A stretch of DNA of 31,871 nt, from NCBI GenBank assembly GCA_027066965.1, contig JAMOMT010000132.1:1-31871 (forward strand), written 5' to 3'. Positions 24,066 through 31,871 of this stretch are shown in pieces; the first letter of the stretch is position 1, and every line of letters begins with the position of its first letter. Source of the stretch: Archaeoglobaceae archaeon. Its GTDB lineage: Archaea > Halobacteriota > Archaeoglobi > Archaeoglobales > Archaeoglobaceae. The notes beneath the pieces were generated by a model that was given only the letters and a program-made list of their open reading frames with translations, searched no databases and was not told where the DNA came from. The translations under genes were made by a program, and so were the position numbers.

Positions 24066-24890
24066 ATGCACAGATCCCGGGAGTTTGCACTAGACGTGGT
24101 AAGAGACAGTAATGTCCTCGGACTCTGGAGTGCGGTAAAGAACCCCATCGCAAAAATTTACGAGAGAAAACTCGAGAGAGAAGTAAAGGCCGGAAAGATT
24201 CCAGAACACGTTGCGATAATTATGGACGGGAACAGGAGGTTTGCAAGAAGTAGGGGGCTCCCACCAAATGCGGGACACGTTTTCGGGACGAGAAAGGCTG
24301 AGGATGTGCTGAACTGGTGCTGGGAGCTCGGAATAAGGAACGTGACCGTTTACGCCTTCTCGACCGAGAACTTCAACAGGAGCGAGGAGGAGAAAAGGAA
24401 CATATTCAACCTCGTAGCGAGGGAGTTTGAAAGGCTGTCTAAAGATAGGAGAATTCACAGGAACAGGGTTAGGGTTAGGGTCGTTGGCAGAAAGGAGCTT
24501 CTGCCAGATTATGTAAGGAAAGCTATTAAGTTGGTGGAGGAAGCGACGAGAAGCTACAGTAACATCCAGCTGAATGTTGCCTTGGCTTACGGCGGGAGGC
24601 AGGAGATAGTTGATGCTGTTAAAGCAATACTGAGGGACGTGAAGGAAGGGAAACTGTCCAGCAGAGAAATAGACGAGAGAATTGTGGAGAAGTACCTGTA
24701 CGGAGATGGAAGGTACTCGAAAGTTGACCTGCTCATAAGGACTGGGGGAGAACAGAGACTCTCGAACTTTCTTACTTGGCAAACTGCAAACAGCGTTGCT
24801 TGCTTTCTTGATGTTTACTGGCCCGAGTTCAGGAAGATAGACTTGCTGAGAGCCATAAGACTGTGGCAGTCAAAGGTTTTGAGGGTTTAA
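24066..24890 (+). CDS. uppS: cis-prenyltransferase (undecaprenyl diphosphate synthase family)
   Basis: The 274-residue protein has the cis-prenyltransferase regions HVAIIMDGNRRFARSRG (catalytic Asp and phosphate loop), GHVFGTRKAEDVLNWC, VYAFSTENFNRSEEEK, LNVALAYGGRQEIVDAV and LLIRTGGEQRLSNFLTWQTAN, all in family order. Archaeal members add isopentenyl units to geranylgeranyl diphosphate to make the dolichol-type glycosyl carrier lipid. The N-terminus before HVAII is about 50 residues, longer than in bacterial enzymes, as is common in archaea. The ATG at 24066 has GGGGTG 6 nt upstream; a GTG at 24057 lies inside that site. Confidence 0.93.
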   Translation: MHRSREFALDVVRDSNVLGLWSAVKNPIAKIYERKLEREVKAGKIPEHVAIIMDGNRRFARSRGLPPNAGHVFGTRKAEDVLNWCWELGIRNVTVYAFSTENFNRSEEEKRNIFNLVAREFERLSKDRRIHRNRVRVRVVGRKELLPDYVRKAIKLVEEATRSYSNIQLNVALAYGGRQEIVDAVKAILRDVKEGKLSSREIDERIVEKYLYGDGRYSKVDLLIRTGGEQRLSNFLTWQTANSVACFLDVYWPEFRKIDLLRAIRLWQSKVLRV

Positions 24891-24908
24891 AACAACGATG
24901 ATTAAAAT

Positions 24909-25820
24909 TTAGGAACTCGCGGAAGTCAGGGAGGATATCACAACGGCCAGAACTATCGCGAGAGCACCAAGGTACTGCAGGGGCGTGAGAACCTCTCCAA
25001 GCGTTAGAGCCGAGAAGATGTGAGAGAAAACCCCCTCCATCGAAAAGATTACGGCCGCGTCAGTGGGCATAGTGACACTTTGGAGTCTGTTCTGTAAGAT
25101 TCTGGCTATCACCGTCGCAAATATGGCTGTGATGGCAAGGGAGAAGATGACAATCCCGTTAATGACTGGGTGGAGTATGGCACCCTCCTTAAGTGAAAAG
25201 GGCAGGGAAAGAATCGCAACGGCCACTATCTGCCAGAAAGCAAGACTATCGGGATCGCAGAGTCTCGAGTGATGACTTATCATTGATATCTCCGCTGCAA
25301 AGGCAAACGCACATCCGAGGAGGAGAGCGTCCCCGATTTCGGCTGAAACGTCCAATCCCGAGCTTGAGCTCAGTAGAATCATGCCCGATAGAGCAAGCAT
25401 CGTGCAGAAAACATCCTTATTTCTGATTTTCGTTCTGTAGAGTACCCAGCTCACGATGGGGGTTAGTACAACATACAGAGAGGTTATGAAGCCCGCATTC
25501 GTTGCCGTCGTGACTTTGAGACCGAGGGTTTGAAGGGAGTAACCGAGGAAAACAACACTTCCTATCCTGAATCCCTCTCGAAAGCTCGCTTTAACCTTCC
25601 AGATGAACTGCCGTACGTGCGATGCGGAAAGAAGGACAAAGATGGCTGAGGAGAGGAAAAATCTCAGGGCGTTGAAAGTGAAGGGAGGAACGTAGTTCAA
25701 AGCCACCTTCACGACTGGAAAAGTTGCGCCCCAGACGAGAGCGACGAACAGCAAACCGGCATCGGCTTTAAGTCTCTCCCTCCCTTTACGGTAACTCTCA
25801 CGCCCGCCCTTACGAGACAC
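24909..25820 (-). CDS. EamA/DMT-family transporter
   Basis: This protein of 303 residues has ten hydrophobic segments in two EamA-like halves (LFVALVWGATFPVVKVALNYVPPFTFNALRFFLSS in the first, and ...FSMEGVFSHIFSALTLGEVLTPLQYLGALAIVLAVVIS in the second). It is a small-molecule permease of the drug/metabolite transporter group; the substrate is unknown. A TATA box (CTTTATAAAT on the minus strand, 25841-25850) lies 26 nt before the GTG at 25820, so the mRNA starts at or near this codon. The N-terminal tail is strongly basic. Confidence 0.88.
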   Translation of the reverse strand: MSRKGGRESYRKGRERLKADAGLLFVALVWGATFPVVKVALNYVPPFTFNALRFFLSSAIFVLLSASHVRQFIWKVKASFREGFRIGSVVFLGYSLQTLGLKVTTATNAGFITSLYVVLTPIVSWVLYRTKIRNKDVFCTMLALSGMILLSSSSGLDVSAEIGDALLLGCAFAFAAEISMISHHSRLCDPDSLAFWQIVAVAILSLPFSLKEGAILHPVINGIVIFSLAITAIFATVIARILQNRLQSVTMPTDAAVIFSMEGVFSHIFSALTLGEVLTPLQYLGALAIVLAVVISSLTSASS

Positions 25821-25893
25821 GAACTGCGGAGCTGCTGGAAATTTATAAAGGGAGCGTAAAGGTTTGAGAGAATGACTCTCATTGTCTCATCTG

Positions 25894-26901
25894 TTATCTC
25901 ATCCTCGGAGAGAGCTCGTAGTTTATCCCGGGAACGAATCCCGTGTCCCTCCAGTATTTCCTCTGCACTTTCTGGAAAATTCTTGAAATAGGTATGTTCG
26001 CACAGCAAGCGTCATCGCACTGCCCGCAGTTCACGCAGCTGTCTGCTACGTGGAGCATTCTGAAGATCAGGAACTGCGGAGGAGGTGGCACTTCTCCTCT
26101 TCCGATGCCTTTGACCATGCATACGTCCTCGCATATGCATATGGGGCACTCGTAAACGCAGCCCATGCACTTCATGCACCTTTCGAAGTAAGACGTTATT
26201 TTCAGATTTTCATCACTGTTGCTTCCGTCGTAGGAATCAAGGAGCCTTTCTACCCTTTCAAGCTCTTCTATACAGCTCTTTAGGAGTTTCAAGAACTCTT
26301 CCGGTTCTAGGACTCTGGCATCTTCGAGTTCCTCGAACCTTGAAAGGACTTTCCTCACATCCATCTTCCCGTCTTTCCCGTCAGCCTCGCAAACGTACTT
26401 TTTCATGAATACTAGTACGATTTTACCATTGCTTTCAGCTTCAACCTCGAAAAGAAAGACGTCGAAATCGGAGAACCTGACGCAGCAGTAATCTCTTCTC
26501 TTGCAGCTCTCGGGGGAGTAAACTCCTATCAGCACGAGTTTTTCTCTTTCGAGTTGATTTCTCTTGCACAGTTCTACTATCGCTCTCGCGTCACAAGGAC
26601 GACATAAGACGACTTTTTGATCGTTCAAACCAAATGTACGGAGTTCGTAGAGAAACTTCGCTATGTTCGGGTTTCCCGAAAAATCGAACTTCAGAGCTTC
26701 TCCTTTCACGATACTGGCAGTGTAGCCATCTGTGGAAGTTACAACTTCGAAACCCGACAGGGCTTTCCTGAGAAGGCTGACAGTCTTGCACTCTCCACTT
26801 ACGCCTTCGTACCTCACGCACTTCATGCTTTTCAGCCACCTCTCGAAGAGCTCTATAATGCTGTTAATTCCGGTGTTGTTAACGTTGCTGATGCTACTCA
26901 C
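25894..26901 (-). CDS. fdhB: formate dehydrogenase beta subunit, FrhB-like
   Basis: This iron-sulphur protein of about 335 residues has a CRPCDARAIVELCKR segment and SPESCKRRDYCC, typical of the FrhB/FdhB family, which links formate or hydrogen oxidation to F420 or another carrier. Two clusters follow, CMKCMGCVYECPICICEDVC and CVNCGQCDDACC. The GTG at 26901 is preferred because GGAGGTG is spaced 7 nt upstream; this start overlaps the fdhA stop by 8 nt. It would pass electrons from FdhA to a soluble acceptor. The F420 link is inferred from family and not proven here. Confidence 0.75.
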   Translation of the reverse strand: MSSISNVNNTGINSIIELFERWLKSMKCVRYEGVSGECKTVSLLRKALSGFEVVTSTDGYTASIVKGEALKFDFSGNPNIAKFLYELRTFGLNDQKVVLCRPCDARAIVELCKRNQLEREKLVLIGVYSPESCKRRDYCCVRFSDFDVFLFEVEAESNGKIVLVFMKKYVCEADGKDGKMDVRKVLSRFEELEDARVLEPEEFLKLLKSCIEELERVERLLDSYDGSNSDENLKITSYFERCMKCMGCVYECPICICEDVCMVKGIGRGEVPPPPQFLIFRMLHVADSCVNCGQCDDACCANIPISRIFQKVQRKYWRDTGFVPGINYELSPRMR

Positions 26902-28876
26902 TTTCCACCACCTCCACCCTCGCTGCACACACCTTCAGCTCCGGAATTCCGGATAAGGGATCCAGAGCGTCTGAGGTCAGGGCGTTTGCGGGGTTTTCGG
27001 AGAAGTGGAACGGCAGGAAGATTACACCCTCCTTTATCCCCCCGACAACGACCTTAGCCTTTATCTCTCCCCTCCTCGTCACGACCCTCACGACCTCGCC
27101 CCTCTTAACTCCGAGCCTTTCAGAGTCTCTCTCGCTGATCTCCACGAATGTCGAGTTGACCTCCTCTGCAAGAGAGTTGCATTTCCTGCTCATGGTGCCG
27201 GTGTGGAAGTGGAAGGCAACTCTTCCGGTCGTCAAGATGAAGGGATAGCATTCGTCGGGCTTTTCGGCCGGGGCCCTGTATTCTACCTTAAACAGCCTCG
27301 CCTTTCCGTTTGGAGTCGAAAATCCGTTTGAATAAAGAATTTTTCCTCCCCAGAACGCCTCCCCACTGTCTATTTTTTCTCCCAGCCCTCTGTACTGCCT
27401 TACAACCTTCTCTATCTCTGAGAAGACCTCTGCTGGCGTTGAAGGGAAGTTGAAGCCAAGAAACCGGGAAACCTCGCTTATAAATTCAAGGTCCGATGGG
27501 AAATTAGTGTTCACGAACTTCCTTATTCTCTGGACCCTCCTCTCCGTGTTTGTGAAAGTTCCCTCTTTCTCTGCCCAGCTCGCTACCGGCACGAAGAGGT
27601 CAGCAAACTCTGCTGTCTCTGTGAAAAAGATGTCTTGGACTGCAAGAAAATCTAAGCTTGACAGCTTCTTTCTCACCTTGTTGCAGTTCGCTTCCGAAAC
27701 TGCCGGATTCTCTCCCATGATGTACATAGCCTCGATCTCTTTGGAATTGAACATCTCTGGCAGTGTTAAACCTTTTTCTCCGCTGATTTCTGCTTTCCAC
27801 AGCTCTCCGAACCTTTTAGCGTTCTCCTCGTTCACCCTTGCATAACCGGGGAAGAACTCTGGCAGAGCCCCCATGTCACACGCTCCCTGAACGTTGTTCT
27901 GCCCTCTAAGCGGGAAGATTCCACAGCCCTCTCTGCCAACGTTTCCTGTAATAAGTGCGAGATTAGCTAAGGCTGTAACCCCATCCGTGCCCGAGGAGAA
28001 CTGAGTTAGGCCCATGCAGTAGACGAAAGCCGCCCTCTGAGAAACTAGCTCCGCTACCCTCTCTATGGCCTCTCGTTTGACTCCACACGTCTTCGAAAGA
28101 TCGTCAATGTTTAGCGCAGAAACGAACGAGAGAAAATCTTCAAAGCCCGACACGTTTCTGCTCAGAAACTCCTCGTCGTATAACCCTCTTTCGACAACCA
28201 CCTTTGCAATGGCGTTCAGCAGAGCCACGTTAGTTCCGGGGTAGAGCTGGAGGTGTAGATCTGCGTTTCTTGTAGTCGCGTTTCTTCTTGGATCGGCAAC
28301 TATGAGCTTTGCTCCTCTGTCCTTTGCCGTCAGAATTCTGGTGGCTACGATAGGGTGCTGCTCGAACGTGTTCGAGCCCACGACAAAGATGCAATCAGCC
28401 TTTGCTATGTCGTCTATCGGGTTCGTCATAGCTCCAGAGCCGAGGGAGCGCGAGAGGGCGGAAACTGTCGGAGCGTGGCAGAGCCTCGCACAGTGGTCGA
28501 CATTGTTCGAGCCGAGCATCCTACAGAGCTTCTGCATCAGATAGTTCTCCTCGTTCGTGCACTTTGCGGAGGATACAAAGCCGAAACTTGAATCTTTTCT
28601 ACGTCTTCTCAACTCTCTGGCGAGAACTTCAGCTGCCTTTCTCCAGCTCACCTCTACGAACTTCTCTCCTCTTCTGATCATGGGGGATTTGGGCCTATCC
28701 TTTAGAGCTTCGAGGAGCTGGTTGAGATACCTGCCTTTAATGCAGAGCTTTCCGGCGTTTACAGGATTGCTTTTGTCCGGACTAATGAGATATCTGCCGT
28801 TAATCTCGCAAACAGTAATTCCACAGCCGCACCCGCAGTATGGGCAGAGAGTTCTAACGAAACGGATGGAGTTCAT
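26894..28876 (-). CDS. fdhA: formate dehydrogenase alpha subunit (molybdopterin, Cys type)
   Basis: The 660-residue protein belongs to the bis-molybdopterin oxidoreductases. The N-terminal [4Fe-4S] cysteines are C11, C14, C18 and C45. The active-site segment VDHCARLCHAPTV has Cys133 followed by His134 at the position that is selenocysteine in E. coli FdhF. GENPAVSEAN and a C-terminal molybdopterin-binding domain (FILTTGRVAFHFHTGTMSRK) complete it. It oxidises formate to CO2, or reduces CO2. There is no Tat signal, so it is cytoplasmic. A TATA-like element at 28895-28906 lies about 26 nt before the ATG. Related molybdenum enzymes cannot be fully excluded. Confidence 0.85.
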   Translation of the reverse strand: MNSIRFVRTLCPYCGCGCGITVCEINGRYLISPDKSNPVNAGKLCIKGRYLNQLLEALKDRPKSPMIRRGEKFVEVSWRKAAEVLARELRRRRKDSSFGFVSSAKCTNEENYLMQKLCRMLGSNNVDHCARLCHAPTVSALSRSLGSGAMTNPIDDIAKADCIFVVGSNTFEQHPIVATRILTAKDRGAKLIVADPRRNATTRNADLHLQLYPGTNVALLNAIAKVVVERGLYDEEFLSRNVSGFEDFLSFVSALNIDDLSKTCGVKREAIERVAELVSQRAAFVYCMGLTQFSSGTDGVTALANLALITGNVGREGCGIFPLRGQNNVQGACDMGALPEFFPGYARVNEENAKRFGELWKAEISGEKGLTLPEMFNSKEIEAMYIMGENPAVSEANCNKVRKKLSSLDFLAVQDIFFTETAEFADLFVPVASWAEKEGTFTNTERRVQRIRKFVNTNFPSDLEFISEVSRFLGFNFPSTPAEVFSEIEKVVRQYRGLGEKIDSGEAFWGGKILYSNGFSTPNGKARLFKVEYRAPAEKPDECYPFILTTGRVAFHFHTGTMSRKCNSLAEEVNSTFVEISERDSERLGVKRGEVVRVVTRRGEIKAKVVVGGIKEGVIFLPFHFSENPANALTSDALDPLSGIPELKVCAARVEVVESE

Positions 28877-29097
28877 TAAACACGGTTGGGTCTTGGTATT
28901 AATTTTGTTTTCGAGTTTCCCGAATTTGGTGAAATTTTTATCCTTATGTTCTCCTTCAGTTTCTTAAAGTACTCTGCTTTCCTCCTCATACCCTCGGTTA
29001 TCTCGTCTCTAAAGTCCCCCCGGAGCTCGTCGCAGAACTCCGTGAGTTTCTTCGATCATTTCCTTGGGCAATCTGACTGATGTGGTACCATCTTCAC
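28876..29097 (-). pseudogene. frameshifted ribbon-helix-helix (CopG-like) gene remnant
   Basis: Two frames together read like one small DNA-binding protein: TTSVRLPKEMIEE (29086-29048), then LTEFCDELRGDFRDEITEGMRRKAEYFKKLKE (from about 29047). An extra A in GAAGAAAC breaks the frame, and the join to the likely GTG start at 29097 needs another shift. The ribosome site GGGGGTG survives at about 29103-29109. The second frame stays open to a TAA touching the fdhA ATG, though its last part is probably not coding. It may be a dead antitoxin or regulator, with no toxin next to it. Confidence 0.5.
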
Positions 29098-29121
29098 GAT
29101 TACACCCCCTATTACGAAGTG

Positions 29122-29140
29122 TATACTCGAATATACTCGA
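29122..29140. repeat. tandem TATACTCGA operator-like repeat
   Basis: TATACTCGA occurs at 29122-29130 and 29132-29140, one helix turn apart, upstream of the ribbon-helix-helix remnant. Such repeats are typical operators of that repressor family. Confidence 0.4.
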
Positions 29141-29166
29141 ACTTGCTGATAGTGTCGAGGACAACA

Positions 29167-29175
29167 TTTAAATAC
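29167..29175 (+). promoter_or_regulatory. TATA box of 5S rRNA gene
   Basis: TTTAAATAC lies about 26 nt before the first base of the 5S gene. Confidence 0.65.
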
Positions 29176-29196
29176 CCACCGGGAACTGGTTACTTT

Positions 29197-29317
29197 GCCG
29201 ACGGTCATAGGGTTCGGGGAAACACCCGGACTCATTCCGAACCCGGAAGTTAAGCCCGATCCCGTTCCGCGTTGTACTGTGTTCCGAGAGGGCACGGGAA
29301 GCGCGGAAACTGTCGGC
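29197..29317 (+). rRNA. rrf: 5S ribosomal RNA
   Basis: The ends pair as GCCGAC with GTCGGC, giving the terminal helix, and the length of about 121 nt is right. Inside it carries CATTCCGAACCCGGAAGTTAAGCCC, the conserved loop B/helix III region, here quoted only by its ends at 29232-29256. Flanking T-rich runs at about 29378-29389 may terminate it. It is not next to 16S or 23S genes, as in other Archaeoglobales. The end positions may be off by one or two bases. Confidence 0.93.
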
Positions 29318-29451
29318 TTCCCTTCCCATTATCTAACTTATCCACATTGTTGTGAGAGTCAAAAATCATACTGTCCTGTTTTTTCCTTGGCTAACTTGTA
29401 CAACTTGCACTCTGAGAACATTGATATATTTTTTCATAAGTAAAAATAAAT

Positions 29452-30567
29452 TTAAAACCTGTAGGCTTCGATTATCTCCTCGAAAGCATTGAGAACAGTT
29501 TTCAGGTCGTCCTTTGGAACTAGGTACGTCGAGAGCTTGAAGTGCCTCGTTAACCCCGGCTTAATTCCGTGAATTCTCCTCTTCTTGAGCTCCTTGTAAA
29601 GGAAGTACCTGCCCTTCTTCACTTTCCTTGAAATCTCGTAGAGTATTTCGGACTCAAAGAACATCAGGTCGTGGTTGTGAGGCCTCTCTCCAAGCTGAAC
29701 TATGCCAAGCTTCTCCATCTCTTCAGCAAACCACCTCGCCTTCTCGACCTCCTCGTCCCACCTCTTAACCCTCTCCTTCACGTGGTCGAAGGAAGCCATT
29801 AGCGTTAACAGGGGTACACCTCTCGCAGTGCAGCCGAGAAACTCGACCTCCTTCCCCTTCTTGTACTTCGACCACTTCGCAACGACCTTAGTGTAATCGC
29901 TGGAAAAGCAAAGGACCCCTACAGGTCCGGCAGACGCCATGGACTTGTGACCGCTCGCCACGATGAAGTCCGCTCCGAGCTCTGCCATGCTAATGGGCAT
30001 CCTTCCGGCTGAGTAGGCACAGTTGAGCAGGAGAGGTACGCCCTCTTTTCTGCACGCCTCGCTCACCTTCTTTGCGTCCGGCAAATTTCCGTAGTTTCCG
30101 TCCGGGTAAGTAAGGACAGCAAGCAGAATATCGTTTCTACCCTCCAGAATCTCTCTGTACTTCTCCTCGTTTATCCTGTACTCCGGGTAGCCTGAGTTTT
30201 CGACTTCTATCACGTTCAATCCAGCTCTCTCAGCTGCGAGGAGGGTGGAGTAGTGAGCGTTCGAGTCAACAACGACGCACTTCTTGTCCGGATTCGCCTT
30301 TGCGAGTGCGTGCATAACTGCAAACTTCCCTTCCCTCGCTCCAGTTGTCAACCTTACTTCGTCGCAGTCGAAGAACTCCTTTAGCTCCTCCACGAATTTG
30401 TTTACTGGAGGTTTCGTTATTTCCTCCAGCTTTCCCGTGCAGTAGTCGCATATGCTGTAACCGTCACCCCACTCGAGTAAGACCTTCTTTGCATCCTCTG
30501 TTAGCTTTCCTCCGGTCTGGAGGGGGTCTATGTTTATGAAATCCTTCACCTGCCTTTCGAAGAACAT
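29452..30567 (-). CDS. pscS: Sep-tRNA:Cys-tRNA synthase
   Basis: The 371-residue PLP enzyme reads INIDPLQTGGKLTEDAKKVLLEWGDGYSICDYC near the N-terminus, has LTTGAREGKFAVMHAL, SNAHYSTLLAAERAGL, and the PLP lysine in VASGHKSMASAGPVGV (near residue 209). It converts O-phosphoseryl-tRNA-Cys to Cys-tRNA-Cys with sulphide, the indirect archaeal route that starts with SepRS (not in the window). Length and motifs match the A. fulgidus enzyme. A TATA box at 30587-30595 lies about 25 nt before the ATG. Confidence 0.93.
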   Translation of the reverse strand: MFFERQVKDFINIDPLQTGGKLTEDAKKVLLEWGDGYSICDYCTGKLEEITKPPVNKFVEELKEFFDCDEVRLTTGAREGKFAVMHALAKANPDKKCVVVDSNAHYSTLLAAERAGLNVIEVENSGYPEYRINEEKYREILEGRNDILLAVLTYPDGNYGNLPDAKKVSEACRKEGVPLLLNCAYSAGRMPISMAELGADFIVASGHKSMASAGPVGVLCFSSDYTKVVAKWSKYKKGKEVEFLGCTARGVPLLTLMASFDHVKERVKRWDEEVEKARWFAEEMEKLGIVQLGERPHNHDLMFFESEILYEISRKVKKGRYFLYKELKKRRIHGIKPGLTRHFKLSTYLVPKDDLKTVLNAFEEIIEAYRF

Positions 30568-30837
30568 GAAACGAGCTGGACTTCGCGTTATTTTTCTCTT
30601 TTCTTGCGTTTAATGACTAACTTTTCGATGACTAACCGTTTGTAACTTTCGCGCTTGTAGCCTTTGGTTGTTTTCCGTTATTGCCTACTTTAGCCTTTAT
30701 CGTAACAAATCGCGCGGTCAGGAGTTTTACCGTCAGGAATCGTGAACATGGTGGGGGTAGAAGAACATTAAAGGAACACAGAACATAGGACAATTCAAAT
30801 CGCCAAATCGTCAAAATTTCAAAATGGGTAAGAAAAA

Positions 30838-30845
30838 GTATATAA
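30838..30845 (+). promoter_or_regulatory. TATA box of CBS-domain gene
   Basis: GTATATAA is centred about 27 nt before the ATG at 30869, favouring that start over an ATG at 30824, which would put the TATA box inside the gene. Confidence 0.65.
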
Positions 30846-30868
30846 CCATCTGGAAGTCTCATCGAGTA

Positions 30869-31708
30869 ATGCTCACCGCAGGAGACGTGATGAATAAAAA
30901 CGTGATATACGCGGAGTTGCCGGGCAGGAGAGAGAATGTTCTCGAGCTGTTCAAGAAGTACGGAATATCTGCCGTGCCCGTGGTTAAGGACGGAAGGCTT
31001 GCCGGGATAATAACGAGGAAGGACATCCTCAGGAAGGTTGAGGAGGATCAGATAGCTCTCCTCATGACTCCCGAGCCGGTTACTGTAAAGGTTGACGAAC
31101 CGCTCAAGAAAGTTGTCGAGATTCTCGTTTCCACGCCCTTCAGAAGGCTCCCAGTTCTCGACGGCGATAGGCTTGCGGGGATTATAACTGTGAGGGACAT
31201 AGTTGCGAAGATAGCCGAGATGGGAATAGATAAGCCCGTGAAGGATTATGTGACTCCAAAAGCGGTCTGCGTATGGGATGAGACGCCCCTAAACATAGTC
31301 GGAGAGATAATGAGGATAAGCAACTCTGAACTTTGTCCAGTTCTCAATTCCTCTGCTGAGCTGTGCGGGATCGTTGACGAGAAGATAATGCTCACGGAGA
31401 CGCTTATAGAGGACTTCATAGAGCAGACTCACTATTCCTCTTCAAGCGACACGGATGATGCTTGGACTTGGGACAGCATAAGAGACTTTACAGTCAAGTA
31501 CTTTGAGGTAAGCGTTGTGAAACTGCCAAAGGAACCGGTCAGAAACTACATGAGAGAAGCTGCACATGTCTATCCTCACACCTCGGTAAGCAAGTGTGCG
31601 AGGGAGATGGTCAGGAAGGACATAGACCACATGCCTGTATTAGATGCTGAGAACAGGCTTGCCGGCTTGGTTCACGACAAGGACCTGATAAGGGTTCTGC
31701 TCGAGTAG
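30869..31708 (+). CDS. four-CBS-domain protein
   Basis: This protein of about 279 residues is made of four CBS units in two pairs: ITRKDILRKVEE ends the first, VRDIVAKIAEMGI the second, IVDEKIMLTETLIEDFIE the third and LVHDKDLIRVLLE the fourth. CBS pairs bind adenine nucleotides such as AMP, ATP or SAM and act as energy sensors. No catalytic domain is attached, so it probably regulates a partner protein. It is upstream of tRNA-Leu but has its own promoter. The 256-nt gap before it contains short repeated words (ATGACTAAC twice, 30613-30637) but no gene I can support. Confidence 0.88.
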   Translation: MLTAGDVMNKNVIYAELPGRRENVLELFKKYGISAVPVVKDGRLAGIITRKDILRKVEEDQIALLMTPEPVTVKVDEPLKKVVEILVSTPFRRLPVLDGDRLAGIITVRDIVAKIAEMGIDKPVKDYVTPKAVCVWDETPLNIVGEIMRISNSELCPVLNSSAELCGIVDEKIMLTETLIEDFIEQTHYSSSSDTDDAWTWDSIRDFTVKYFEVSVVKLPKEPVRNYMREAAHVYPHTSVSKCAREMVRKDIDHMPVLDAENRLAGLVHDKDLIRVLLE

Positions 31709-31747
31709 GGTTAAGTTTTATTTTCCTCTAGGTTAGAATATCGACGA

Positions 31748-31831
31748 GCGGGGGTTGCCGAGCCAGGAAAAGGCGCAGGGCTTAAGACCCTGTCCCGAAG
31801 GGGTCCGCGGGTTCAAATCCCGCCCCCCGCA
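31748..31831 (+). tRNA. tRNA-Leu (UAA)
   Basis: The acceptor stem pairs GCGGGGG with CCCCCGC, and A31831 is the discriminator; CCA is not encoded. The anticodon arm CAGGG-CTTAAGA-CCCTG gives anticodon TAA. A long variable arm (TCCCGAAGGGG) marks a type II tRNA, and the T arm is CGGGTTCAAATCCCG. Together these identify tRNA-Leu reading UUA. Confidence 0.93.
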
Positions 31832-31871
31832 CTGTTTTGAGGTTTTGCACCAGTACAATGAATTTATGCAG

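Noticed and set aside
26617..27057. 146-residue plus-strand frame across the fdhA/fdhB junction
   Set aside because: It is antisense to two clear genes and has a composition typical of a shadow frame.
26894..28876. selenocysteine in FdhA
   Set aside because: The active-site codon encodes Cys and there is no in-frame TGA.
28886..29080. 64-residue plus-strand hydrophobic frame upstream of 5S rRNA
   Set aside because: It is the complement of the ribbon-helix-helix remnant and lacks a ribosome site or TATA box.
30613..30637. ATGACTAAC pair as a tandem repeat or small CRISPR-like unit
   Set aside because: There are only two short copies with no further units.

Overview
The window looks like a chromosomal segment of a thermophilic archaeon of the Archaeoglobales, most like Ferroglobus, Geoglobus or Archaeoglobus. 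The evidence is a CRISPR repeat of the A. fulgidus type, Sep-tRNA:Cys-tRNA synthase, class I lysyl-tRNA synthetase, pelota, a close AF1521-type macro-domain protein, archaeal cis-prenyltransferase, tungsten aldehyde oxidoreductase, a 5S rRNA gene not linked to 16S/23S, and TATA-box promoters placed about 26 nt before many start codons (leaderless mRNAs). The genus is an inference.

Layout. 1-490: leader end and a short CRISPR array (8 repeats, 7 spacers) with no cas genes in view. 529-3500 (minus): operon of ferredoxin, FAD oxidoreductase, CcmA-like ATPase, a possible micro-ORF and CcmB-like permease, pointing to haem export and cytochrome c maturation. 3579-5655: pelota, a zinc-ribbon autoantigen-p27 protein and a UPF0147 protein. 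The gap between the convergent pelota and p27 genes carries several copies of the archaeal origin recognition box (ORB) and is a strong candidate replication origin. 5665-11100 (minus): a signalling cluster of receiver protein, FIST sensor, PAS histidine kinase and a kinase-less PAS/GAF protein. 11346-13545 (minus): polyferredoxin plus aldehyde:ferredoxin oxidoreductase. 13619-14632 (minus): phosphoribulokinase-like enzyme. 14741-15313: HEAT-repeat protein. 15297-17311 (minus): LivH and LivM permeases with no ATPases or binding protein beside them. 17607-18722 (minus): DUF234-type ATPase. 18936-19526: macro-domain protein. 19721-22382: argD and lysS. 22516-23858: radical SAM protein and DUF2551-like protein. 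24066-24890: uppS with an unusually long structured leader. 24909-25820 (minus): EamA transporter. 25894-28876 (minus): formate dehydrogenase beta and alpha subunits. 28876-29097: remnant of a ribbon-helix-helix gene. Then 5S rRNA, pscS (minus), a CBS-domain protein and tRNA-Leu(UAA).

How the genes fit together. Several clusters concern low-potential electron flow: AOR with its polyferredoxin, formate dehydrogenase, and the ferredoxin/FAD enzyme beside the Ccm genes. This fits an anaerobe that respires through cytochromes and may fix carbon through a phosphoribulokinase route. The features most worth checking are the ORB cluster, the uppS leader (two adjacent stems, the second hiding the ribosome binding site) and the operator-like palindromes in front of the ATPase and AOR operons.
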